A stretch of 30,025 nucleotides of DNA from Saprospiraceae bacterium (GTDB taxonomy: Bacteria > Bacteroidota > Bacteroidia > Chitinophagales > Saprospiraceae), in the NCBI GenBank assembly GCA_016715405.1, contig JADKAE010000034.1, forward strand, positions 1-30,025. Reading direction: 5' to 3'. The position numbers were made by a program, and so were the translations under genes. Position 1 is the stretch's first letter, and each line of letters begins with the position of its first letter. Shown piece by piece: positions 18,041 to 25,414 of the stretch. Below the pieces are notes generated by a model, which was not told the origin of the DNA, made no database searches, and saw only the letters and a list, made by a program, of their open reading frames with translations.

Positions 18041-18156
18041 AATGAAGGTAGCTGTTTAGTAGGGTTTAGTGCATGCGCAGTTTAGCGTTAGGGTTTAGTG
18101 AACTAAACATACAGCTAAACCCAATCGCTAAACCCTCCTAAACAGTTACCTTCATT
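18041..18156. repeat. GTTTAG-type dispersed inverted repeat, copy 1
   Basis: AATGAAGGTA at 18041 pairs with TACCTTCATT ending at 18156, and the arms between are built of GTTTAG words with variable spacers. Most of the left arm and loop recurs nearly unchanged at 27743-27832. The complement of its right arm (18113-18147) is identical over 35 bases to the left arm of the copy at 24671. It lies directly after the nucleoside phosphorylase gene. Confidence 0.88.
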
Positions 18157-18167
18157 CTTCAATAAAA

Positions 18168-18197
18168 AAAAGGAGCAGTTGGGTAACTGCTCCTTTT
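18168..18197. terminator. Bidirectional Rho-independent terminator
   Basis: A perfect 13-base stem (AAAAGGAGCAGTT, loop GGGT, AACTGCTCCTTTT) is flanked by an A-run on the left and ends in T residues on the right. It lies between the convergent nucleoside phosphorylase and transaldolase genes, so it can serve both strands. Confidence 0.9.
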
Positions 18198-18220
18198 GAC
18201 ATTGGTAAAAAAGATAGCCT

Positions 18221-18889
18221 CTATTTAAAAACAAGCTCATTTACTTTCTTGTGATCAGCCAGGAATTGCTCCAGGCCGATATCCGTCAGGGGATGTTTAA
18301 ACATACCCATGATAGCTGACAGCGGGCAGGTCACCACATCGGCGCCGGATTGGGCGGCTTCGACGATATGCTTGGAACTGCGAATAGACGCTGCCAAAAT
18401 TTCAGTTTCATACCCCTGGATAGCGTAGATCTCCGCGATTTGGCGGATGAGGGCCATGCCGTCCCAGTTGATGTCGTCTACCCTTCCTACAAAGGGCGAC
18501 AGATATGTGGCTCCGGCTTTGGCAGCCAGGATAGCCTGGGCTGCGGAAAAGACCAGCGTGCAGTTGGTGCGGATACCTTTTTCGGTAAAATACGAGATCG
18601 CTTTGATCCCTTCTTTTATCATGGGTACCTTTACCACGATGTTAGGCGCAATGGCGGCCAGTCGCTCCCCTTCTTCCACAATACCGGAAAAATCGGTAGC
18701 TATGACTTCTGCGCTTACATCTCCGTGCACTAAGTCACAGATCGTTTTATAGTGTTTCAAGATATTTCCCTCGCCGGATATCCCTTCTTTGGCCATCAGG
18801 GAGGGATTGGTAGTAACACCGTCAAGAATTCCCAAATCTTTCGCTTCGCGAATGTGATCGAGGTTGGCGGTATCTATGAAGAACTTCAT
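18221..18889 (-). CDS. tal: Transaldolase, small (TalC/FSA-like) type
   Basis: This transfers a dihydroxyacetone unit in the non-oxidative pentose phosphate pathway. At 222 residues it belongs to the compact decameric TalC/FSA subfamily. The Schiff-base lysine is K87 (VVKVPM), with D6 (FIDTA), the TTNPS loop (26-30) and TNCTLVFS (108-115). Two residues separate true transaldolases from fructose-6-phosphate aldolase: here the FSA glutamine is replaced by a glutamate (E61, in SAEV) and the FSA tyrosine by a phenylalanine (F133, in SPFVGR). Both favour transaldolase, and the sequence resembles the Bacillus enzyme closely. A -7 box lies about 30 bases upstream. Confidence 0.93.
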   Translation of the reverse strand: MKFFIDTANLDHIREAKDLGILDGVTTNPSLMAKEGISGEGNILKHYKTICDLVHGDVSAEVIATDFSGIVEEGERLAAIAPNIVVKVPMIKEGIKAISYFTEKGIRTNCTLVFSAAQAILAAKAGATYLSPFVGRVDDINWDGMALIRQIAEIYAIQGYETEILAASIRSSKHIVEAAQSGADVVTCPLSAIMGMFKHPLTDIGLEQFLADHKKVNELVFK

Positions 18890-18918
18890 TGTGTGTTAAA
18901 TTGAAGAACTTACAAGCG

Positions 18919-18926
18919 CAAATCTA
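18919..18926 (-). promoter_or_regulatory. Transaldolase promoter -7 box
   Basis: The minus strand reads TAGATTTG (TAnnTTTG), 30 bases upstream of the ATG at 18889. It is partly inside a small inverted pair, AAGCGCA (18914-18920) and TGCGCTT (18943-18949). The remainder of the 134-base gap to the ABC-F gene holds only a T8 run and the repeated word CATCAA. Confidence 0.55.
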
Positions 18927-19023
18927 CAAATAAGTACAATGCTGCGCTTCAAATTCTGTTAGTTTTTTTTACAAATAAGCATCAATCAGTTGGGTATCAA
19001 GCATCAAGGCTGTAGTACGACGG

Positions 19024-20163
19024 TCAGATACCGGCTTCATCGAGGGCAGACTGGGCTTCTTCCCATTCTGACATGGCCTCTTCGAGGGCGGCTTTTTTCT
19101 GCTGATAATCTTTCGTAACTTGGTGTGCGTCGGGTCTTTCGTAAAAGGACATATCTCCCATCACCTGTTCCAGTTTGACGAGTTCTTCTTCGAGTTTTTC
19201 GATGCGTTTTTCGGCTTGTGATACGTTGCGTTGCAGTCGTTTGCGTTCTTCGTAGGAAATTTCTCTTTTCGGCTGCAGCGCATCGGCTGCCGGTATTTTG
19301 GAAGACAACTCCACCTGCCGCATATTATCGAGCGAGCGTTTTTCGAGGAAAGCGTCTACATCTCCGATGTATTCGTGAAGATGGCGGTCGCGGAATTCGA
19401 GCGTGCGGTTGGTAAGTCCGCGAAGGAATTCCCGGTCGTGCGAAACTACGATGAGGGTGCCGTCGAAATCGAGCAAAGCTTGCTTGAGCACGTCTTTGGA
19501 CAGCATATCGAGGTGGTTGGTAGGTTCGTCGAGTACGAGCAGGTTGAACGGTCGCAGCAGCAGGCAGGCCAGCGCCAGTCGGGCGCGTTCGCCGCCGGAT
19601 AGCACGGTCACTTTTTTATCTGCATCTTCTCCGCTAAACATAAAAGCGCCGAGAATACTGCGCAATCTGGTGCGCATTTCGGGCGGGGAGGCGTTTTCCA
19701 TGGTTTCGAGCACCGTCTGGCTATTGCCCAGGGCATCCGATTGGTTTTGGGCGTAATAGCCGATTTGTACGTTGTGGCCCAGTGTGATCGACCCCGAAGT
19801 ACTGGTGAGTTGGTTCACCAATATTTTGGCCAGGGTGGTTTTACCTTGTCCGTTTTGGCCCACAAAAGCGACTCTGTCACCGCGATCCAATTTGATATCG
19901 ACGTGGTCGAGTACGAGTAATTTCCCGTATTGTTTGGTCACGCCTTTGCCTTCCACCACGATTTGCCCGGAACGGGGCGCCGGCGGAAAGCGCAGGTTCA
20001 TCACTGCCGTATCCTCCTGGTCGATCGTGACGCGATCTATCTTGTCGAGTTGCTTTTGCATCGACTGGGCCATCTTGGTTTTGGAGGCCTTGGCCATAAA
20101 GCGGGTGATCGTCCTTTCTTTTTGGGCAATAACGCGTTGCTGGTTTTCATACGAGGCCATCAT
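19024..20163 (-). CDS. ABC-F ATPase, C-terminal part (linker, second ATPase domain, coiled coil)
   Basis: This is the second part of an ABC-F protein begun at 20936. It opens in the interdomain linker (MASYENQQRVIAQKERTITRF), then has the second ATP-binding cassette with Walker A GQNGQGKTT, signature LSGGERARLAL and Walker B LLVLDEPTNHLD. It ends in a charged coiled coil (last roughly 100 residues) typical of the YheS/Uup/YfmR group. These proteins bind the ribosomal E-site region and resolve stalled translation. The start ATG overlaps the previous stop as ATGA; adding one A to the A5 run at 20162-20166 would fuse the two into a single protein of about 637 residues, the normal family length. 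Confidence 0.88.
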   Translation of the reverse strand: MMASYENQQRVIAQKERTITRFMAKASKTKMAQSMQKQLDKIDRVTIDQEDTAVMNLRFPPAPRSGQIVVEGKGVTKQYGKLLVLDHVDIKLDRGDRVAFVGQNGQGKTTLAKILVNQLTSTSGSITLGHNVQIGYYAQNQSDALGNSQTVLETMENASPPEMRTRLRSILGAFMFSGEDADKKVTVLSGGERARLALACLLLRPFNLLVLDEPTNHLDMLSKDVLKQALLDFDGTLIVVSHDREFLRGLTNRTLEFRDRHLHEYIGDVDAFLEKRSLDNMRQVELSSKIPAADALQPKREISYEERKRLQRNVSQAEKRIEKLEEELVKLEQVMGDMSFYERPDAHQVTKDYQQKKAALEEAMSEWEEAQSALDEAGI

Positions 20164-20936
20164 TTTTCGCGGCGTTCTTCGCGCAACACCACGTATTGGC
20201 TGTAGGGGGCTTTATAATCGTAAACGCGGCCCAGTTCGATCTCAACGGTACGGGTAGTCACGTTATCGAGAAACTGTTTATCGTGAGAGATTACGATAAT
20301 AGCACCGGGATAATCCTGCAAAAAGCTTTCCAGCCACAAAATAGATTCGATATCGAGGTGGTTGGTAGGTTCGTCGAGCAGCAGGTAGTCGGGTTTTTTG
20401 AGCAACATCTTGGCCAGTTCCACGCGCATTTGCCAGCCGCCGCTAAATTCGTCGGTCAGGCGCTGCATGTCGGTAGGCTTAAAGCCCAGGCCTTTGAGCA
20501 CGCGTTCGGCATCAGCCTGGGCTGATTGGCCGCCCAGCAAGTCGAAGCGGTGGGTGAGGTCGGCGAATTCCTCCAGCAACTTAGTATATTCGGCGCTTTC
20601 GTAGTCGGTACGGTGGCCGATTGCATCGTGTAACTCGGTGATGCGCAGTTCCATTTTTTTGACTTCATCAAAAGCGGTGAGGGCTTCTTCTATCACGGTA
20701 CGGCCCTTGGGCAGGTTCATCTCCTGGTGGAGAAAACCCATCGTACTATAAGAAGCGCGACTCACGCGGCCGTCATCGGGGGTGATATCGCCGGCAATGA
20801 TTTTGAGCAAAGTAGACTTACCGGCGCCGTTGCGCCCTACAAGTCCTACCCTGTCGCGATCGCCAATGACGACATCGAGGTGATCCATGAGTACGCGATC
20901 GCCATATTTCAGAAAAACATCGGTAACATTAAGCAT
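20160..20936 (-). CDS. ABC-F ATPase, N-terminal part (first ATPase domain)
   Basis: This is the first ATP-binding cassette of an ABC-F protein: Walker A GRNGAGKST, signature FSGGWQMRVELA and Walker B LLLDEPTNHLD, followed by the switch His in VISHD. I choose the ATG at 20936 (MLNVTDVFLKYGD) rather than 20969, because ABC-F proteins begin a few residues before this first strand. It has no transmembrane segments, so it acts in the cytoplasm. The frame ends in the linker (LREERREK, stop), immediately before the reading of the C-terminal part. It is probably one gene with a one-base break. Confidence 0.88.
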   Translation of the reverse strand: MLNVTDVFLKYGDRVLMDHLDVVIGDRDRVGLVGRNGAGKSTLLKIIAGDITPDDGRVSRASYSTMGFLHQEMNLPKGRTVIEEALTAFDEVKKMELRITELHDAIGHRTDYESAEYTKLLEEFADLTHRFDLLGGQSAQADAERVLKGLGFKPTDMQRLTDEFSGGWQMRVELAKMLLKKPDYLLLDEPTNHLDIESILWLESFLQDYPGAIIVISHDKQFLDNVTTRTVEIELGRVYDYKAPYSQYVVLREERREK

Positions 20937-20997
20937 ATTCTTTACATCATATTTCAAAACAGGGTGCAAAGAAACACAAAACCGCGGAGTTGACCAA

Positions 20998-22047
20998 TTA
21001 TGCTTTTTCTAAAGTGAATCCAAAAGTTGATCCAACATTAGGTGCGCTGCGCACATTGATGGTCTGGTGGTGCGCTTCGATGATGTGTTTGACGATAGCC
21101 AGTCCGAGCCCCGAGCCGCCCTGATCGCGCGATCGGCTCTTGTCGATGCGGTAAAAACGGTCGAAAACGTGGGGCAAGTGTTTGGCGGGAATGCCGATGC
21201 CGTTGTCGGCTACTTCTACCAGGATATGTTTATCCATATCGTAAAATCCTACCTTGGTGCGGCCGTCGGGATTGCCGTATTTGATCGAATTGCTGAGCAG
21301 GTTGATGAGAACCTGGCGGATATTTTCGCGATCGGCGCGCACCCGGTAATTGGTGGCGGCGCCTTCTTTAAACTCCAGTTTGATATGTCGGTTTTTTGCT
21401 TTGAAATCGAGGTCTTCAAAGACTTCTTCCGTAAGTTGCCGGATATCAAATACGCGAATATCGAGCACGAGGTCGCCCGATTCGAGACGGGAGATGGCGC
21501 TGAGGTCTTCTACGATCGTCTGCAGGCGATCGACGTTTTTGGCGGCTTTTTGTAAAAAGGTCAAATTGACCGCTTCGTCCTGCAAACCGCCTTCGAGCAA
21601 GGAGTGCAGGTAGCCCTGAATATTGAAAATGGGCGTTTTTAACTCGTGCGAAATATCACCTACAAAGCGACGGCGGTATTCGGCCCAGGATTTGTATTTT
21701 TCAATTTCCTGTTGTTGTTTGCTGGCCCATTCGGCTACATCCCGTTCTACCTCGTCAATGATATTCGCTCCAATATCTATTGAGGTAGATTTTTCTTCCG
21801 GCTGTAGTTTGCGTTGGTGAATAGTTTTGTAGATAAGTTTGATTTTTCGATAGATATATTGTTTCAAAAAATAAATTGAAACGACATAAGTTACCAGAAA
21901 AACAATAAGCGGAAAGGCAATCCAAAATAACAGGCTGCTCAAACGATAAAAAAGGACATAAACCACCAGCCCGCCAATTAGTGAAAGTAACGCGATGAGC
22001 AAAGATGAAAACCCCGCAATTTGCCGCGGCGTGGGATTTTTGAGCAT
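20998..22047 (-). CDS. PhoR-like sensor histidine kinase
   Basis: This is a membrane sensor kinase of 349 residues with two N-terminal transmembrane helices (about 11-32 and 38-60) and almost no periplasmic loop. It therefore probably senses a membrane or partner-protein signal rather than an external ligand. HisKA has the phospho-acceptor H134 (DISHELKTP). The ATPase domain has an N-box (N253, LLSNSIKYG), a G1 box DNGIGIP (281-287) and a G2 box GGSGLGLAI (310-318). No HAMP or PAS domain is evident. Its ATG overlaps the stop of the upstream response-regulator gene (TAATG), so the two are translationally coupled. The ABC-F gene follows on the same strand 61 bases later. Confidence 0.93.
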   Translation of the reverse strand: MLKNPTPRQIAGFSSLLIALLSLIGGLVVYVLFYRLSSLLFWIAFPLIVFLVTYVVSIYFLKQYIYRKIKLIYKTIHQRKLQPEEKSTSIDIGANIIDEVERDVAEWASKQQQEIEKYKSWAEYRRRFVGDISHELKTPIFNIQGYLHSLLEGGLQDEAVNLTFLQKAAKNVDRLQTIVEDLSAISRLESGDLVLDIRVFDIRQLTEEVFEDLDFKAKNRHIKLEFKEGAATNYRVRADRENIRQVLINLLSNSIKYGNPDGRTKVGFYDMDKHILVEVADNGIGIPAKHLPHVFDRFYRIDKSRSRDQGGSGLGLAIVKHIIEAHHQTINVRSAPNVGSTFGFTLEKA

Positions 22048-22730
22048 TAAAATTCGAATTTATAACCTATACCTTTTATCGTTTTGATGTACTCATCGCC
22101 GATTTTTTCTCTCAATTTGCGAATATGTACATCAATGGTGCGATTACCTACTATAACATCGGTACCCCACACCTTGTTGAATATCTCCTCGCGGGTAAAT
22201 ACTTTGCCGGGTTTGGACACCAGCAGGTTGAGCAATTCGAATTCTTTTTTGGCGAGTTCTATGATTTCTTCTCCTCTTTGTACATTGACTTTTTCGCGGT
22301 TGATGATGAGGTCTCCGATTACTAATGCGCCTTCGTCGTCGAAATTATCCTGGCGGTCGGAGCGTCGCAACAGGGCTTTGATGCGGCTGAGCAGCACCCG
22401 CGGGCGAATGGGCTTGGTGATGTAATCGTCGCCTCCACCTTCCAGGGCGGCAATTTGAGAATAATCTTCTTCGCGGGCGGTAAGGAAGGCGATCAGGGTT
22501 TTGCCAAATGCCGGCCTGCTTCGCAATTGGCGGCAGAGTTCTACGCCGTCCATTTTGGGCATCATGATATCGAGGATGATCAGGTCGGGGTGCTCGCGTT
22601 CTGCCACTCTGAGGCCTTCTTCGCCATCTGAAGCCGACAATACTTCGTACCCTTCTTTTTGCAGGTTGTAACGAAGGATTTCTAGAATATCCGGTTCGTC
22701 GTCAACGACGAGTATTTTGGCAGAATCCAT
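22047..22730 (-). CDS. OmpR/PhoB-family response regulator
   Basis: This is a DNA-binding partner of the adjacent kinase. The receiver domain (1-120) has the acidic pair D10/D11, phospho-acceptor D54 (IILDIMMP), T84 and K106 (YITKP). A winged-helix DNA-binding domain covers about 128-227 (ELAKKEFELL, RTIDVHIRKLREKIG, IKGIGYKF). At 227 residues it has full PhoB length. The promoter-like box at 22768-22761 and a hairpin separate it from sppA upstream, so the pair probably has its own transcript. The target genes cannot be read from the window. Confidence 0.94.
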   Translation of the reverse strand: MDSAKILVVDDEPDILEILRYNLQKEGYEVLSASDGEEGLRVAEREHPDLIILDIMMPKMDGVELCRQLRSRPAFGKTLIAFLTAREEDYSQIAALEGGGDDYITKPIRPRVLLSRIKALLRRSDRQDNFDDEGALVIGDLIINREKVNVQRGEEIIELAKKEFELLNLLVSKPGKVFTREEIFNKVWGTDVIVGNRTIDVHIRKLREKIGDEYIKTIKGIGYKFEF

Positions 22731-22760
22731 TATTTATCAACTGATTACTTCAAGTTGAAA

Positions 22761-22768
22761 CAAAGGTA
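22761..22768 (-). promoter_or_regulatory. -7 box upstream of the response regulator
   Basis: The minus strand reads TACCTTTG (TAnnTTTG), 31 bases upstream of the ATG at 22730. No clear -33 TTG sits at the usual distance. Confidence 0.5.
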
Positions 22769-22808
22769 GCCAAATCCCGGGTAAAGGCGGTATTAAATAA
22801 TTGTAAAG

Positions 22809-22872
22809 AGTGAACAGTGAACAGTGAACTGTGAACAGATCAATGTGCTGTTCACTGTTCACTGTTCACTGT
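22809..22872. repeat. AGTGAAC heptamer inverted repeat
   Basis: The left arm has AGTGAAC three times and then TGTGAAC (22809-22836). The right arm has CTGTTCA three times and CTGT (22848-22872). The two arms are near-perfect inverted copies around an 11-base loop. It begins two bases after the sppA stop on the minus strand, which fits a terminator or 3'-end-stabilising structure. Confidence 0.9.
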
Positions 22873-22873
22873 C

Positions 22874-24646
22874 TTAAAACTTCCAAATAAACGGCACCCG
22901 GGCCTGCATGCCTTTAGAGGCGCTCAGTTCCTGTAAATAGGCGTAATAGGGGTACCATTCGCCCATTTCCTTGCGGATAGCCGATTTGCGTATGGTAGAT
23001 TCCTCTTCTTCGCCCAACAGGTCTTCGAGGAGTTGCTGTATGGGTTCTTTCACAGCGGGATATTCTACGGAGCGATATTCGCTTATCTTAGCCATGTGGG
23101 CTGCGGTAGCAATAGCGTCATCCAGGCTGCCCAGTTTGTCGACGAGGCCCAGTTCCATTGCTTTGCGGCCCGTCCATACGCGGCCCTGGGCGATTTCGTT
23201 GACTTCGTCGCGCGATTTGCCGCGGCCTTCGCTTACGCGTTTCAGGAAGGTTTCGTACATCTGGTCGGTGCGCTTTTGCAGATAGCGGGCTTCTTCGGGG
23301 CTGTGGTTGTAAAACGGCGAAAACCCGGTGGCAAAGCGCCCCGTCTTCACGGTATCAAAGTGGATGCCGAGTTTGTCGTTGAACAACTTGTCCAGGCTGG
23401 GCAGTACGCTAAACACTCCGATAGAACCGGTGAGCGTATTGGGTTCTGCCAATATGGAGTCGGCCACGCAGGCAATGTAATACCCGCCCGAAGCGGCATA
23501 ATCGCCCATCGAGACTACCAGCGGTTTGCCTTCTTCTTTGAGGCGGGTGAGCGCGCGCCAGATATTTTCGCTCGACATGGCGCTGCCGCCGGGAGAATTG
23601 ACCCGCAATACGACAGCCTTTACTTTGTCGTCTTTGGCTATTTTTTCGATAACCTTGATGTATTTTTCATCTCCGACCATACCTATGTCGCCCTTGCCAT
23701 CTACAATCGAACCTTCGGCGTAGATCACGGCAATTTTGTCTTTTACCTTCAAATTGACTTTTGGCGGCTTGGCTGCGAAATACTGTTGGAGCGACACCAT
23801 TTTGATTTTGTCGTCTTCTTTCAGGCCCAGGCGTCCGCGCAGGTCGGCGAGGGCCTCGTCGCGGTAGCCTACTTTGTCAACCAACTTTTGGCGGAGGGCG
23901 TCTTCCGGATCAGCGGCGAGGTAGCCGTCTGCAAGCCGGCGCAGTTCGGCTAAGGGCAATTGGCGCGAAGCGGCTACGTCTTCGAGATAAAGTGTGTAGG
24001 CTTCGTCCAGAAATTCGCGCAATTGCAAGCGATTTTCGGGCGACATATCGTTGCGGCGGTAGGGCTCGGTAGCGCTTTTAAATTTGCCGGCGTAGTATAC
24101 CTGCATGTTGACACCCACTTTGTCGAGCATATCTTTCATAAAAGGCACTTGCGCCGCAAAACCCCTGAAGTCGAGCAAGCCCAGTGGATTGATATAGATC
24201 TGGTCGGCCACCGACGACACGTAATACGCGCCCTGGGTGTAGTATTTGGAATAAGTGAGTACAAACTTGCCCTGACCACGGAAATCGGCGAGGGCATCGC
24301 GAAGAATGCTGGAAGTGGCAAAACCGGCCGTTAGCTGGTCAACCTCCATAAAAACGCCCTTGATATTATCGTCTTTTGCTGCTGTTTCCAGGGCTTTTAC
24401 GATATCGGCGAGACCCAGTACCTTTTCATTTTTGAGGTCGAAAGTCTGCATTTCGATATTGTTGGTCTGCTCGGGTATAGCATCGTCAAAGGTGAGATGG
24501 AGCACGGAGTTGGCTTCTACATGGTGTTTGGGTTGTTGGGACTGGACCAGGCCGGCTATTACGCCCATGCCAATGAGGCTGATCAGCACCAGGGCTAAAA
24601 ACAGGCCCAGACAAGAAGCTAACAACATCTTTAAAAACTGTACCAT
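22874..24646 (-). CDS. sppA: Signal peptide peptidase SppA, 67K type
   Basis: This is a membrane-anchored serine protease that degrades leftover signal peptides. It has one N-terminal transmembrane helix (about 8-34) and two tandem S49 domains. The catalytic dyad is visible: the general-base lysine K190 in the first domain (GKFKSATEP, equivalent to E. coli K209) and the nucleophile S386 in the second (YAASGGYY). The NSPGGS loop is at 350-355. At 590 residues it has the normal two-domain length (E. coli 618). It is a single gene, bounded by the AGTGAAC hairpin downstream and a GTTTAG hairpin upstream. No perfect -7 box is seen; a weak TTATTTTG lies on the far side of the upstream hairpin. Confidence 0.95.
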   Translation of the reverse strand: MVQFLKMLLASCLGLFLALVLISLIGMGVIAGLVQSQQPKHHVEANSVLHLTFDDAIPEQTNNIEMQTFDLKNEKVLGLADIVKALETAAKDDNIKGVFMEVDQLTAGFATSSILRDALADFRGQGKFVLTYSKYYTQGAYYVSSVADQIYINPLGLLDFRGFAAQVPFMKDMLDKVGVNMQVYYAGKFKSATEPYRRNDMSPENRLQLREFLDEAYTLYLEDVAASRQLPLAELRRLADGYLAADPEDALRQKLVDKVGYRDEALADLRGRLGLKEDDKIKMVSLQQYFAAKPPKVNLKVKDKIAVIYAEGSIVDGKGDIGMVGDEKYIKVIEKIAKDDKVKAVVLRVNSPGGSAMSSENIWRALTRLKEEGKPLVVSMGDYAASGGYYIACVADSILAEPNTLTGSIGVFSVLPSLDKLFNDKLGIHFDTVKTGRFATGFSPFYNHSPEEARYLQKRTDQMYETFLKRVSEGRGKSRDEVNEIAQGRVWTGRKAMELGLVDKLGSLDDAIATAAHMAKISEYRSVEYPAVKEPIQQLLEDLLGEEEESTIRKSAIRKEMGEWYPYYAYLQELSASKGMQARVPFIWKF

Positions 24647-24670
24647 TTGCTTGAGTTTTTTTGTATTTGC

Positions 24671-24770
24671 AACTGTTTAGGAGGGTTTAGCGATTGGGTT
24701 TAGCTAAACTGCCAAAGGGACTAAACCCTATCGCTAAACTGCCGAAGGCACTAAACCCTACTAAACAGTT
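24671..24770. repeat. GTTTAG-type dispersed inverted repeat, copy 2
   Basis: AACTGTTTAGGAGGGTTTAG at the left end pairs with CTAAACCCTACTAAACAGTT at the right end. The centre contains a direct duplication of about 27 bases (TAAACTGCC-AAGG-ACTAAACCCTA). Its left 35 bases equal the complement of the right arm of copy 1 at 18113-18147. It lies 24 bases upstream of the sppA start, so it is in or before that gene's leader. Confidence 0.88.
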
Positions 24771-24905
24771 ATTTGTATTTACAAAATAACCACCATTTCG
24801 ACGAAAGGGCCGTTTTTTTAGATAAAAGCCTGTTTCTATTGGATGATGGCGCAACCAGGCTACGAGTTGGCTATGGGAAACTCCTTTCATTTTCGCTTTT
24901 TCGCC

Positions 24906-24913
24906 TATCTTTA
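24906..24913 (+). promoter_or_regulatory. -7-like box upstream of the small conserved gene
   Basis: TATCTTTA matches TAnnTTTG at five of its six fixed positions and lies 32 bases upstream of the ATG at 24946. The rest of 24771-24945 shows no convincing gene. Confidence 0.4.
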
Positions 24914-24945
24914 GCGGGTTAAACTAATAAACAATCGATTGGTTC

Positions 24946-25224
24946 ATGCGCATTCTGGGATATATTCCGCATCCGCTGTTAAAAATTACCGTTTTTAAAA
25001 TGGATACGCGGCTGACTGTAAAATTTGAAACAGCAAATTGCGAGGCGGCTTTTAAATTTCGCGCAGACGATTATCTGCAATCTATCGATGATGTGCAACG
25101 CCTGGTTGACGCCCCCTTTTTGGCCGCCGTAGAAAAAATGGTGGCCCGGTTGGAACAGGAAGGCGCACAGGCTTTGGCACGGGTTATCCCCGATAAACCC
25201 GAGGATTTTGAGGAAATTATTTGA
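24946..25224 (+). CDS. Small conserved hypothetical protein
   Basis: This is a 92-residue cytoplasmic protein without signal peptide or transmembrane segment. It starts MRILGYIPHPLLKITVFKM, then has a beta-rich part (TRLTVKFETANCEAAFKFR) and an acidic helix ending in PEDFEEII. I do not recognise a named family. The composition and clear start suggest a real gene of the kind conserved across Bacteroidota. It has a -7-like box 32 bases upstream, and an iterated octamer array begins directly after its stop codon. Confidence 0.7.
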   Translation: MRILGYIPHPLLKITVFKMDTRLTVKFETANCEAAFKFRADDYLQSIDDVQRLVDAPFLAAVEKMVARLEQEGAQALARVIPDKPEDFEEII

Positions 25225-25396
25225 GACTATGAGACTTTGCGACTTTAGGACTTTACGAACAGGGAAACATAACGTATCTTTATTTTTCCAATTTTACGTC
25301 GTACAGTCGTACAGTCGTACAGTCGTACAGTCGTACAGTCGTACAGTCGTACAGTCGTACAGTCGTACAGTCGTACAGTCGTACAGTCGTACAGTC
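25225..25396. repeat. Octamer repeat array: GACTTT words, then 12.4 copies of GTCGTACA
   Basis: Immediately after the stop codon at 25224 come four octamers in register (GACTATGA, GACTTTGC, GACTTTAG, GACTTTAC; 25225-25256). After a 41-base spacer, GTCGTACA is repeated without error for 99 bases (25298-25396). The complement of the second word is GACTGTAC, which differs from GACTTTAC at one base, so the first array is a degenerate inverted partner of the second. The perfect array ends 18 bases before the ATG of the kinase gene. Confidence 0.92.
25275..25282 (+). promoter_or_regulatory. -7-like box between the two octamer arrays
   Basis: TATCTTTA lies in the spacer between the two arrays, 132 bases upstream of the kinase ATG. 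It is the same octamer as the box before the small gene at 24906. If used, the transcript leader would contain the whole GTCGTACA array. Confidence 0.35.
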
Positions 25397-25414
25397 AAAA
25401 ATCCACATAATATC

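Noticed and set aside
23033..23953. 306-codon plus-strand open frame opposite sppA
   Set aside because: The sppA frame has complete catalytic motifs and both S49 domains; the antisense frame is a codon-bias shadow.
24687..24890. 67-codon minus-strand reading frame (MKGVSHSQLVAW...)
   Set aside because: Its C-terminal third is read from the GTTTAG hairpin, and I see no ribosome-binding site or family match. A small real gene disrupted by the repeat cannot be fully excluded.
25298..25396. CRISPR array
   Set aside because: The units are 8 bases and contiguous, with no spacers and no cas genes nearby; it is a simple tandem repeat.
25208..25414. N-terminal extension of the kinase through the octamer array (repeated VVQSYSRT)
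   Set aside because: The frame is open only by chance of the 8-base word. It would begin at a TTG inside the end of the previous gene, and the PfkB fold clearly begins at MSYKIAVLG (25415).
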